Both the position numbers and the translations under genes were made by a program. A DNA stretch of 64,000 bases. It comes from Arthrobacter sp. MMS18-M83 (GTDB taxonomy: Bacteria; Actinomycetota; Actinomycetes; Actinomycetales; Micrococcaceae). A model generated the notes under the pieces. The model saw only the letters and a program-made list of their open reading frames with translations. It made no database searches and was not told where the DNA came from. The stretch covers positions 558,001-622,000 of the forward strand of contig NZ_CP113343.1 of assembly GCF_026683955.1 (NCBI RefSeq). Reading direction: 5' to 3'. The number at the start of each line of letters is the position of its first letter. The first letter of the stretch is position 1. Positions 17,982-26,206 of the stretch are shown here, piece by piece.

Positions 17982-18473
17982 ATGAGTGATCCAATCGTCA
18001 TCCTTACCGAAGAGCCGCTCGGCCCGGACGACCGCGTCAATATTGCCAAACTGATCGACGGCGGCGACTCGCCCCTGGTGGTGCTCGTACCGGCGAACAC
18101 CGAAAGGCATTTGCTGGTCGATTTCCTCGAAAACCTTTCGATGCTCGAGGTAGCCAAAGCCTTTCGGGACCTTGTCGCGGAGGCACCGGATCCCCAGACG
18201 AAGCGGGCGCAGGCCGCGGAAGCCTTGTCGGCGTCGCTCGCTACCTTGGAGGGGCTAGGTGGCGGGGTAACAGGTGAAATCGTCGACGGCGGTGCGGTTG
18301 CCGGCCTGGTGTCCAAGGTCAAGGCGCTGAATGCGGCACAGGCAGTGGTGGTCACACGTCCACACGCTATTGCCGATACTTTTCACACAGACTGGGCGAA
18401 CAAGGCGCAGGACCAGTTGGGCTTGCCCGTGCTGCATCTTTACGCGGGCTCGGGATTTATCGGTGACTCGTGA
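17982..18473 (+). CDS. conserved hypothetical protein, possible USP/Rossmann-like fold
   Basis: 163 residues, hydrophilic, with no membrane segment. It has alternating beta/alpha character: PIVILTEEP, SPLVVLVPANTERHLLVDFLE and AQAVVVTRPHAIADTF, ending in GLPVLHLYAGSGFIGDS. I do not recognise a named family; the pattern is compatible with a universal-stress-protein-like or Rossmann-type fold, which is only an inference. The ATG at 17982 is chosen because the longer reading from 17835 overlaps the upstream promoter region of the divergent hydrolase and looks non-coding. It lies 13 nt before msrB in the same direction, so the two may be cotranscribed. Confidence 0.75.
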   Translation: MSDPIVILTEEPLGPDDRVNIAKLIDGGDSPLVVLVPANTERHLLVDFLENLSMLEVAKAFRDLVAEAPDPQTKRAQAAEALSASLATLEGLGGGVTGEIVDGGAVAGLVSKVKALNAAQAVVVTRPHAIADTFHTDWANKAQDQLGLPVLHLYAGSGFIGDS

Positions 18474-18486
18474 ACGTTGAGAGAAC

Positions 18487-18978
18487 ATGAGCACTGCAGA
18501 TAACAGGAAGTACTTCCAAGCCGCGGACCCCTTGGCCGGGGTTCCTCTCCAGGAAGTCCCGAAGGACGGGCAATGCGTGGAGAAAACAGAGGCGGAGTGG
18601 CGCGAAGAGCTGACCCCCGAAGAGTTCAGGGTCCTGCGCCAGGCCGGTACGGAACGCCCGTATACGGGTGAATATTGGGACACACATACCGCCGGCGTGT
18701 ACCAATGCCGGGCCTGCGGCGCGGAGCTTTTCACCAGCAACGAGAAATTCGATTCGCATTGCGGTTGGCCGTCGTTCTGGGCACCTCTCGCCGAAGGCAC
18801 CGTCCGGTACATCCATGACCGTACTTTGGGCATGGAACGCGTAGAGGTCCGTTGCGCCAATTGCGATTCTCATTTGGGCCACGTTTTCGACGGCGAGGGC
18901 TACGGTACGCCGACTGACCAGCGGTACTGCATTAATTCCGTTTCGCTCAAGCTCGTCGAGTCCCCCGCACCGCAGTAA
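18487..18978 (+). CDS. msrB: peptide-methionine (R)-S-oxide reductase MsrB
   Basis: Repairs methionine-R-sulfoxide in proteins. The 163-residue protein has the zinc pairs YQCRACGAELF and VRCANCDSHLGHVFD, the substrate motif HCGWPSFW, and the catalytic cysteine in RYCINSVSL near the C-terminus. Length is normal for a free-standing MsrB. It follows the hypothetical gene by 13 nt. An imperfect G/C-rich hairpin (about 19005-19056) may terminate transcription. Confidence 0.96.
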   Translation: MSTADNRKYFQAADPLAGVPLQEVPKDGQCVEKTEAEWREELTPEEFRVLRQAGTERPYTGEYWDTHTAGVYQCRACGAELFTSNEKFDSHCGWPSFWAPLAEGTVRYIHDRTLGMERVEVRCANCDSHLGHVFDGEGYGTPTDQRYCINSVSLKLVESPAPQ

Positions 18979-19166
18979 CGTCGGACACAGTGCAGTAAGG
19001 CGCCGGCGGTCCCCACGGCCAGCCCTCCCCGGGCTTGATCTTCCGGGGGCCGTCGGAACCACTTGCACAAGAGTTTCTTATGCTCGGGTTACTTTTGAAT
19101 TAGTGACTCTGACCGCTTGCTACGCTCACCTCAGAACAACATTTCTTGAGGAAGGCACCGTCGACG

Positions 19167-20534
19167 ATGACCACCACCGCTACCACCGCCCGTCCACGCA
19201 TCACGTCCGATAACCGGGACTGGATCTCACTGAAGACCGCGGCGACCGCCCTCCAGGCGTTCCAGAGCCAGGACGGGTCCATTCAGGATTCCGGGCACCA
19301 CCATGTTGCCCGGGAGTACACGGCCACCATCATCGAGGCCATCAAGAGCCTGGCTCCCGCATTCCCCCACGACTCTGCCTACCTTGAACTCCTGGTCACG
19401 GATTTCGGCCGCTGGGCCGACGCCGGCTTCGGAGTCCCGGACTTCCTCGACTCCCTCTTGGCTTTCCAGCCCCAGGAACACCGCGAAGACGGGCTTCAAC
19501 ACCTCGTCGTGTTCCCCATGTACACGCAGAACGGCAGCACCAGCCGCCTCGTGGAAGCTGTCCTGATCGAAGTGATCTGGCCTGAGTTCATCGGCGCATT
19601 GGAAGCCGGCGAGTACTCCAACAAGCTGTTCGTGCCCATCCGGTTCCTGGACTTCACCCCCGGCTACAACACCAATTCGGCCGTGCTGTTTCCCGAGACC
19701 GTCGCCGTGAGGCAGACGCCTGCCTTCACGTGGGGAGCCATCTTCGCCGACCGCGAGGCCGCACGCTTCCGCCGCGTCCTCAAGGCAGCCGCGGCAACAA
19801 CATCGCTTGAGCTGCCAGCAGATGCAGCAGAGCTGTTGGATGACCAGGAACTCACGCAGCGGACTTTCGTCATGTGGGACCTGATCCATGACCGTACCCA
19901 CATGCGCGGCGACCTCCCGTTCGACCCGTTCATGATCAAGCAGCGGATGCCGTTCTTCCTCTATTCGCTCGAAGAGCTCCGATGCGACCTGACAGCATTC
20001 CGTGAATCCGTCCGGATCGAGAAGGACGAGGAAGCTTCCCCTGACGCCCGACGCCACGCGAAGCTCGTCCAGTACGCCGTCATCTTCGACCGGATTTTCC
20101 GCTTCGCCATCACAGGCAACCGGGTCCGCAACTACGACGGGCTGGGTGGCCAGCTCCTCTTCGCCTGGATGCACCAGCACCACGTCCTGCACTGGACCGA
20201 CAGCAAGCTCAGCATCGACTGGGACGAGGCCGCCGCCGTCGTCGTCGAGCTCGGCGCCCGGATCGAGGAACTGTACTGGCGTTCCATCGACCGGCCCAAG
20301 GCTGCCCACTGGCTCGCGGCGTATAAGCTCATTTCCGGTACGGTTACTCCGCACCCGGCTTCGGTCTGGGCGAAGGGACCTGAGGCACTGCCACTCGACG
20401 GGCCGCCCCGCGGCCTTACCGACCAGGTCCTCGACGACGAATTCCCCCTGTCCATGTTCTACGAAGCGCTGGAGAAGAAAATGCGTCCAATCATCGAGTC
20501 AACCAGCGGCATCACCGGAATGACCACAGCCTGA
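19167..20534 (+). CDS. DUF6421 family protein
   Basis: 455 residues with no signal peptide or membrane segment. It is an acidic, aromatic-rich globular protein with notable stretches DWISLKTAATALQAFQSQDG, VVFPMYTQNGSTSRLVEAV, FVMWDLIHDRTHMRGDLPFD and FAWMHQHHVLHWTDSKLSID. The many His, Asp and Trp residues in these stretches suggest a metal-dependent or catalytic site, but no known active-site motif is obvious to me. I recall this family as DUF6421, found in actinobacteria; the function is unknown. The ATG at 19167 follows GAGGAAGG; a TTG at 19146 is the alternative. Its TGA overlaps the ATG of the SDR gene (TGATG), so the two are coupled. Confidence 0.78.
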   Translation: MTTTATTARPRITSDNRDWISLKTAATALQAFQSQDGSIQDSGHHHVAREYTATIIEAIKSLAPAFPHDSAYLELLVTDFGRWADAGFGVPDFLDSLLAFQPQEHREDGLQHLVVFPMYTQNGSTSRLVEAVLIEVIWPEFIGALEAGEYSNKLFVPIRFLDFTPGYNTNSAVLFPETVAVRQTPAFTWGAIFADREAARFRRVLKAAAATTSLELPADAAELLDDQELTQRTFVMWDLIHDRTHMRGDLPFDPFMIKQRMPFFLYSLEELRCDLTAFRESVRIEKDEEASPDARRHAKLVQYAVIFDRIFRFAITGNRVRNYDGLGGQLLFAWMHQHHVLHWTDSKLSIDWDEAAAVVVELGARIEELYWRSIDRPKAAHWLAAYKLISGTVTPHPASVWAKGPEALPLDGPPRGLTDQVLDDEFPLSMFYEALEKKMRPIIESTSGITGMTTA

Positions 20535-21264
20535 TGGCCGAGGAAACGCTGACGGTCGTCGTCACAGGTGGCAGCAACTCTTCCGGCATTGCAGTGGCCC
20601 GCGCCTTCGCGGCCGCCGGGCACCGGGTCTTCACCGTCGGTTCGGATGAAACGCGTATCAAGGCCGCGGCGGCTGAAGCGGGCGACGGCGTCGTCCCGCT
20701 CGTCTGCGATCTTTCCAAGCTGGAGTCCGTGCGGGAGCTCGCCTCGACAATCCACGGGAGCACGGAACGGATCGACGGCGTCGTCCACCTTGTGGGCGGA
20801 TGGCGGGGTGCCAAGGGTATCGAGGACCAGCCCGACGAGGACTGGGACGCCCTTGAACAGAGTGCCATCACCACGCTGAGGAACGTTTCGCGGATCTTCT
20901 ACAAGGATCTTGAGGCCTCCCCCGGGGACGCTTTGCCATGGTGAGTTCGACGGCGGTCGCCGCACCTACTGCCGCAGCCGCGAGCTACGCGGCGGCCAAG
21001 GCTGCTGCAGAGACGTGGACCCTGGCCATGGCCGACGGATTCCACCGCGCCCAGTCGGGCAACAAGGACGAACCGACGAATCAGCACAGCGCGGCCGTCG
21101 TCTTTGTGGTCAAGGCACTGCTGGACGCGGCGACGCGGAGGGAACATCCCGAGCGGAAATTCCCCGGATACACGGACGTGGAGGAACTGGCGGCGGCCGC
21201 CGTCGGGCTCTTCGACAAGCCGGCAGCGGAACTGAACGGACAGCGCCTCCTCCTGGCCAAATAG
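20534..21264 (+). pseudogene. SDR family oxidoreductase, frameshifted
   Basis: Short-chain dehydrogenase/reductase of about 243 residues when the two frames are joined. The first frame starts at 20534 and has a glycine-rich cofactor loop TGGSNSSGIAVARAFAAAG and HLVGGWRG, then loses frame at about 20919-20927, in CCCCCGGGG, before a stop at 20944. The second frame carries the catalytic Ser (MVSSTAVAAP) and Tyr-x-x-x-Lys (SYAAAKAAAE). One extra base would give the usual E-A-S-P-A-G-R-F-A-M-V-S-S join. It is translationally coupled to the DUF6421 gene and 9 nt from the threonine aldolase gene. It could be a real inactivation or a sequencing error in a G/C run. Confidence 0.85.
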
Positions 21265-21273
21265 ACTGAAAGC

Positions 21274-22386
21274 GTGAATGAACAAGTGACGAGCACCACA
21301 GAAGAATTCCCGGCTGCCCTGGAAACGGAAGCCGCAGGGCGTCTCCACGATCCCTCCGTACGCGGTTTCGCCTCGGACAACTACTCCGGAGTCCACCCTG
21401 AAATCCTGGCCGCCCTGGCAGCAGCCAACGGCGGCCACCAGGTCTCCTACGGCGAGGACCAGTACACGGAACGCCTCCAGGAAGTCATGGAGCAGCACTT
21501 CGGCTCAGGGATCGAGTGTTTCCCCGTGTTCAACGGCACCGGGGCCAATGTCTTGTCCCTGCAGTCGCTGCTGCCGCGCTGGGGTGCCGTCATCTGCGCC
21601 TCGACCGCCCACATCAACATGGACGAAAACGGTGCCCCCGAGCGCATCGGCGGCATCAAGCTCCTCCACGTCCCCACCCCGGACGGCAAGCTGACTCCCG
21701 AGCTGATCGACCGCGAGGCCTGGGGCTGGGGCGACGAGCATCGTGCGCAGCCGCTTGCGGTTTCGATCACCCAGACAACTGAGCTCGGCACCTGCTACAC
21801 GCCCGAAGAAATTCGGGCGATCGCCGACCACATCCACGCCAAGGGCATGAAGCTGCACATGGATGGTGCCCGTCTCGCCAATGCCGCCGCCCACCTAGGC
21901 GTGCCGCTGCGGACCTTCACCCGCGACGCCGGCGTGGACATTTTGTCCTTCGGAGGGACCAAGAACGGGTTGCTGTTCGGCGAGGTGGTGGTTGCACTGA
22001 ACCCAGAGGCCGCACATGGGCTGAAGTTCCTCCGCAAGATGAACATGCAGCTGGCCTCAAAGATGCGCTTCATTTCGGTCCAGTTCATCGCGCTCCTGGA
22101 GTCCGGGCTGTGGCTGCGTTCGGCGGAGCACGCTAACGCCATGGCCGCCCGGCTGCGTGCCGCGGTAGATTCCATCGACGGTGTGGAGCCCACTCAGGCC
22201 ACCGAGTCCAATGGGGTTTTCGCAGTGCTTCCGGCCGGCGTCGCCGACCGCCTGCGTTCCTCCTTTAAGTTCTACGACTGGAACGAAGCGAACCGCGAAG
22301 TGCGCTGGATGTGTTCTTTTGACACCACGGAAGAGGACATCGATTCGTTCGTTGCCGCAATCAAGCGCGAGCTGGCCTCGGCGTAG
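21274..22386 (+). CDS. ltaE: low-specificity L-threonine aldolase (PLP-dependent beta-eliminating lyase family)
   Basis: Fold-type I PLP enzyme that cleaves L-threonine or allo-threonine to glycine and acetaldehyde. The 370-residue protein has GFASDNYSGVHPEIL at the N-terminus, VFNGTGANVLSLQSLL (cofactor phosphate region), LHMDGARLANAAAHLG (the Asp that pairs with the pyridine N) and LSFGGTKNGLLFGE (Schiff-base Lys). It starts with GTG at 21274, 9 nt after the SDR stop, in the DUF6421-SDR-ltaE operon. A good terminator follows. Confidence 0.88.
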   Translation: MNEQVTSTTEEFPAALETEAAGRLHDPSVRGFASDNYSGVHPEILAALAAANGGHQVSYGEDQYTERLQEVMEQHFGSGIECFPVFNGTGANVLSLQSLLPRWGAVICASTAHINMDENGAPERIGGIKLLHVPTPDGKLTPELIDREAWGWGDEHRAQPLAVSITQTTELGTCYTPEEIRAIADHIHAKGMKLHMDGARLANAAAHLGVPLRTFTRDAGVDILSFGGTKNGLLFGEVVVALNPEAAHGLKFLRKMNMQLASKMRFISVQFIALLESGLWLRSAEHANAMAARLRAAVDSIDGVEPTQATESNGVFAVLPAGVADRLRSSFKFYDWNEANREVRWMCSFDTTEEDIDSFVAAIKRELASA

Positions 22387-22396
22387 GCCGTGGGAC

Positions 22397-22428
22397 GGGG
22401 CGGCGTGGCTTCAAGCTTTCGCCGCCCC
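22397..22428 (+). terminator. hairpin terminator after ltaE
   Basis: GGGGCGGCG (22397-22405) pairs perfectly with CGCCGCCCC (22420-22428) around a 14-nt loop, 11 nt after the ltaE stop. Confidence 0.65.
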
Positions 22429-22447
22429 GGACGCATAATCTGCGAAG

Positions 22448-23122
22448 GTGAACGCACTCGCACAGGTTCCCGCGGATTTCTTGCATGCGTTGGGAACGCT
22501 ACGAAAAGCACAGTGCCGGAGTGAGCTGCGGCTCGCGGAGATTCCGGCGCCCTCCCGCTTGGCTCCCTATGCCGTGGCCTTGGGGGCAGAAGTCTTCAGC
22601 CGCTCGACGCGTCCTGGCCGAACCCCTGTCCATGGCCCCGCGGCCATGGCATTCACCAAAGAAAACACTCCCGGCGCCTACGGTTCCCCTGGTGCTGCCG
22701 ATGACGAAGACGATGAACTCGCGACAGGCAGATTCATCCTTCTCCATGATCCGGACGGCTCGGCAGTGTGGGACGGGGAATTCCGGATCGTCACCTACAT
22801 CAGGGCCCAGCTGGAAGCCGACATGGGCAACGATGCCATGCTCGGTTCCGTGGCCTGGACGTGGCTCGTGGACGCTCTCGAGAGCCATTCGGCCCAGTAC
22901 CGGGCGGCGGGCGGGACAGCCACCCGGATCCTGTCAGAGAGCTTCGGCACCTTGGCCGAAAGGCCGGAAACCATCGACATCGAACTCCGCGCCTCGTGGA
23001 CACCGGCGTCTTCCGACGCCCAGGCGCACCTGGAGGCGTGGTGCGACATGGTGTGCACGTTCGCGGGGCTCCCTCCCCTGCCTCCCGGCGTCACACCGTT
23101 GCCAAATAGGCGGCTCACATGA
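22448..23122 (+). CDS. DUF3000 family protein
   Basis: 224 residues, cytoplasmic. Conserved elements include RSELRLAEIPAPSRLAPYAV near the N-terminus, GRFILLHDPDGSAVWDGEFR in the middle and DIELRASWTPAS towards the end, the pattern of the actinobacterial DUF3000 family. The function is unknown. It is normally found just before the RNase D-like gene, as here (67-nt gap, same strand). The GTG start at 22448 is weakly supported by GAAGG. Confidence 0.85.
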   Translation: MNALAQVPADFLHALGTLRKAQCRSELRLAEIPAPSRLAPYAVALGAEVFSRSTRPGRTPVHGPAAMAFTKENTPGAYGSPGAADDEDDELATGRFILLHDPDGSAVWDGEFRIVTYIRAQLEADMGNDAMLGSVAWTWLVDALESHSAQYRAAGGTATRILSESFGTLAERPETIDIELRASWTPASSDAQAHLEAWCDMVCTFAGLPPLPPGVTPLPNRRLT

Positions 23123-23189
23123 AAACCGTGGGAGCCCGTTGGAACCCCGGCCGGACCGGCCCCAACAGAGTCGGTAAACTGAAGGCACC

Positions 23190-24578
23190 ATGACCCCTGA
23201 AAATCTGGAACCCACCACAGCCGGCGCCCCGGCTGCTGATCACACCCCACACATCACGGTGGACGGCTTTGAGGGCCGGATACCCGAAATAATCGATTTA
23301 GATGCCCCACGCGAAGGCGTACCCCTTGTCATCGACACCATCTCCGGCCTGGAGCGGTGCGCAGCAGCCATCGCGGCAGGAACCGGCCCCGCCGGGGTCG
23401 ACGCAGAGCGTGCCTCCGGCTTCCGTTACGGACAGCGCGCCTTCTTGGTACAGATCCGGCGTGACGGCGCAGGTACCTGGCTGATCGACCCCGAGCCCTT
23501 CGATGACTTGAAGATCGTCAACGAAGCGCTCAGCGGCGTCGAGTGGATTCTGCATGCCGCGACTCAGGATCTTCCGTGCCTGGCCGAACTCGGCATGTGG
23601 CCGGACAAGCTCTTCGACACCGAACTCGCCGCACGGCTTGCCGGACTGCCCCGAGTCGGTCTCGCAGCCGTCATCGAGCAGCTCCTGGGCTTTGGCCTCG
23701 CCAAGGAACATTCAGCGGCTGACTGGTCCACCCGTCCCCTCCCCGAACCGTGGCTGCGATACGCAGCCCTCGACGTCGAGGTCCTCGCTGAGCTGCGCGA
23801 AGAACTCATCGAACTCCTGGAAGCGGATGGCAAGCTCGAATTCGCCGAACAGGAATTCGCCGGCATCCTCGCGGCAGGGCTCCCGGCCCCCCGGGTCGAT
23901 CCGTGGCGCAAGACCTCCGGCCTGCACCAGATCCGTGATCGCCGCCAACTGGCAGCCGTGCGCGAGCTGTGGCATGAGCGGGACCAGCTGGCACGCAAGC
24001 GGGATGTTGCTCCCAGCCGCCTGATTCCCGATTCAGCCTTGGTCGCCGCCGCAAAGGCCATGCCGACCACCGTTCCGCAGCTGCTGGCCACCAAGGGCTT
24101 CCACGGACGGGCCGCACAGCGGGAAGCACCGCGCTGGCTGCGCTGCATTGCCGCTGTAAGGAATGCCGAAGATCTTCCCCCGCTGCATCTTCCAACGAAT
24201 GCTCCTCCGCCACCGCGCGTCTGGACGGACCGCGACCCCGAAGCCGCAGCGCGCCTCGGGACTGCCCGGCCACGACTTCAGGCAGCCGCCGACGAGCTCA
24301 AACTTCCCGTGGAGAACCTGCTCACTCCGGATTACATGCGGCGCGTGCTGTGGCGGCCGCCGTCGGACATCACAGTCGAGTCCATAGCGGAAGAACTGCG
24401 CACCCTCGGCGCCCGGGAATGGCAAATCGCTATTACGGCACCGATCATCACCGAGGCCTCATTGAGTCCGCAACCGCTCCCGCCTAAAGAACCCAAAGAG
24501 CCGCGGATCCCGGCCCCGAAGTCCCAGGACCAAAGCCAAGATATCAACCGAGACCAGCAGGACAGTGCAGGTTCCTGA
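23190..24578 (+). CDS. rnd: ribonuclease D-like protein with HRDC domain
   Basis: 3'-5' exoribonuclease family protein of 462 residues. The N-terminal DEDD exonuclease domain (about 45-215) has GVDAERASGFRYGQ (D and E, motif I), WILHAATQDLPCL (motif II with Asp) and LRYAALDVEVLAELRE (the Y-x-x-x-D motif III), so the catalytic acids are present. An HRDC domain follows (about 245-325), then an actinobacterial C-terminal extension of about 110 residues. It follows DUF3000 in the same direction and ends in a strong terminator. Confidence 0.9.
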   Translation: MTPENLEPTTAGAPAADHTPHITVDGFEGRIPEIIDLDAPREGVPLVIDTISGLERCAAAIAAGTGPAGVDAERASGFRYGQRAFLVQIRRDGAGTWLIDPEPFDDLKIVNEALSGVEWILHAATQDLPCLAELGMWPDKLFDTELAARLAGLPRVGLAAVIEQLLGFGLAKEHSAADWSTRPLPEPWLRYAALDVEVLAELREELIELLEADGKLEFAEQEFAGILAAGLPAPRVDPWRKTSGLHQIRDRRQLAAVRELWHERDQLARKRDVAPSRLIPDSALVAAAKAMPTTVPQLLATKGFHGRAAQREAPRWLRCIAAVRNAEDLPPLHLPTNAPPPPRVWTDRDPEAAARLGTARPRLQAAADELKLPVENLLTPDYMRRVLWRPPSDITVESIAEELRTLGAREWQIAITAPIITEASLSPQPLPPKEPKEPRIPAPKSQDQSQDINRDQQDSAGS

Positions 24579-24602
24579 TCAACTTGCCCGCCGAGGGCGC
24601 GG

Positions 24603-24644
24603 AAGGCCTGCCGCCGGACCGAATGGTCCGGAGGCGGGCCTTTT
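24603..24644 (+). terminator. rho-independent terminator after rnd
   Basis: A 16-bp stem with one wobble and one mismatch (24605-24620 with 24625-24640), loop GAAT, then TTTT. It starts about 25 nt after the rnd stop. Confidence 0.85.
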
Positions 24645-24657
24645 CCGTCCCCTTCTG

Positions 24658-24814
24658 ACGCTCGCTCACATATCGGCCCCTCTGGCATGACCCTCGCTCA
24701 CATAAGTGCTCTTGCAAAGGCATTCGGTGAGTGATCCGAGCGAGGATCGGTCGAGGGCCGGTCATATATGAGCGAGGATCCGGCGGCGAGGCGCTATATG
24801 CGAGCGAGCATCGG
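24658..24814. repeat. cluster of five short intergenic repeats, consensus near TATRTGAGCGAGSRTC
   Basis: Copies at 24658-24673 and 24689-24704 read on the minus strand; copies at 24737-24750 (partial), 24765-24780 and 24795-24814 read on the plus strand. The shared core is TGAGCGAG followed by a GGATC or SRTC end. Two copies in one orientation face three in the other, so long imperfect foldbacks are possible. They lie in the 344-bp gap between rnd and fadA. The rest of this gap is the rnd terminator and the fadA promoter; I see no gene in it. Confidence 0.75.
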
Positions 24815-24826
24815 AAATGGATCGCC

Positions 24827-24855
24827 TTGCGCTCTAAGTTACCCGCTAGTAACAT
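24827..24855 (+). promoter_or_regulatory. putative fadAB promoter with overlapping TetR-type operator
   Basis: TTGCGC (24827-24832), 17 nt, TAACAT (24850-24855). A palindrome GTTAC-CCGCTA-GTAAC (24838-24853) overlaps the spacer and -10. TTAC-N6-GTAA palindromes are the type bound by TetR-family regulators of fatty-acid genes. Assigning one here is inference; no such regulator gene is in the window. Confidence 0.5.
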
Positions 24856-24922
24856 AGCCGTAATCGACACCGGCCTCCCGCACGCGGGCGTCCGGCATTC
24901 ATGTCTCAACGAGGAGCCACAC

Positions 24923-26206
24923 ATGAGCCATACCGGGAACAGCGCCAGGCCGCGGGCAGTCCGCGAGGTCGTCTTCGTGGACGGCGTCCGGACGCCCTTC
25001 GGCAAAGCGGGCGAAAAGGGGATCTATGCAGGCACCCGTGCCGACGACCTCGTGGTCAAGTGCATCCGCGAACTGATGCGGCGCAATCCGGCCTTGCCTG
25101 CCGATCGGGTTGACGAAGTCGCCATCGCGGCCACCACACAGACCGGCGACCAAGGCCTGACTATCGGACGCACCGCCGCGCTTCTGGCTGGCCTCCCCCG
25201 CAGCGTGCCCGGCTTTGCCATCGACCGCATGTGTGCCGGGGCAATGACCGCTGTTACGACGACGGCGAGCGGCATCGGTTTCGGCGCATACGACGTCGTG
25301 ATTGCCGGTGGCGTGGAGCACATGGGCAACCACCCCATGGGGTCCGGCGCCGATCCGAACCCGCGGTTCATGTCCGAGCGGATCGTGGATCCAGCCGCGC
25401 TGAACATGGGCAACACGGCCGAAAACCTTCACGACCGCTTCCCCGCGATAACCAAAGAGCGCACCGACACCTATGCGGCGGTATCCCAGGCGAAGCTTGC
25501 GGCCGCCTACGGCAAAGGCCAGATCCAGCCGGACCTGGTCCCTGTCGCCACGATGAAGCCCGGACAAGGCTGGACAGTGAACACTGTTGACGAGCCGCCG
25601 CGCCCGGGGACCACAGTGGACGATCTCGCGGAGCTGCGCACACCGTTCCGGGCCCACGGCCGCGTCACCGCGGGAAATGCCGCCGGCTTGAACGACGGCG
25701 CGACCGCGGCACTCCTGGCCTCGGCGGAAGCTGCCGAAGAACTCGGCCTTTCCGTGAAGATGCGGTTGGTCTCCTTTGCCTTCGCCGGCGTCGAACCCGA
25801 AGTCATGGGTATCGGACCGGTCCCGGCCACTGAGAAGGCCCTCAAGAACGCTGGACTTAGCATTGAGGACATCGGTCTCTTCGAGATCAACGAGGCCTTC
25901 GCCGTGCAGGTCCTGAGCTTCCTCGACCACTTCGGAATCGCCGACGACGACCCCCGCGTCAACCGGTACGGCGGGGCGATCGCCGTCGGGCATCCCCTCG
26001 CATCCTCCGGTGTGCGGCTCATGAACCAACTGGCGCGCCAATTCGAAGAAGATCCGTCAGTCCGTTACGGCATCACCACAATGTGCATTGGCTTGGGCAT
26101 GGGCGCCACGGTGATCTGGGAGAACCCGCGTCACGTCAACTACAACAGCTACGGCAGCGAAACAGAGACCTCCGCTGTCACCGAAACCAAGGGAGCCGCA
26201 GCATGA
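24923..26206 (+). CDS. fadA: acetyl-CoA C-acyltransferase (3-ketoacyl-CoA thiolase)
   Basis: Last step of beta-oxidation: cleaves 3-ketoacyl-CoA with CoA to acetyl-CoA and a shortened acyl-CoA. The 427-residue protein shows the nucleophile Cys in AIDRMCAGAMTAV, then FEINEAFAVQVL (His/Asn region), GGAIAVGHPLASSG (catalytic His) and TMCIGLGMGATVIW (second Cys). The ATG at 24923 with GAGGAG upstream is preferred over a longer reading from 24731, which runs into the repeat region. Its TGA overlaps the ATG of fadB (ATGA), so the two subunits of the trifunctional-type complex are coupled. Confidence 0.93.
   Translation: MSHTGNSARPRAVREVVFVDGVRTPFGKAGEKGIYAGTRADDLVVKCIRELMRRNPALPADRVDEVAIAATTQTGDQGLTIGRTAALLAGLPRSVPGFAIDRMCAGAMTAVTTTASGIGFGAYDVVIAGGVEHMGNHPMGSGADPNPRFMSERIVDPAALNMGNTAENLHDRFPAITKERTDTYAAVSQAKLAAAYGKGQIQPDLVPVATMKPGQGWTVNTVDEPPRPGTTVDDLAELRTPFRAHGRVTAGNAAGLNDGATAALLASAEAAEELGLSVKMRLVSFAFAGVEPEVMGIGPVPATEKALKNAGLSIEDIGLFEINEAFAVQVLSFLDHFGIADDDPRVNRYGGAIAVGHPLASSGVRLMNQLARQFEEDPSVRYGITTMCIGLGMGATVIWENPRHVNYNSYGSETETSAVTETKGAAA

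Noticed and set aside
24731..24922. 64-codon N-terminal extension of fadA
   Set aside because: Overlaps the repeat cluster and promoter; GAGGAG before 24923 marks the start.
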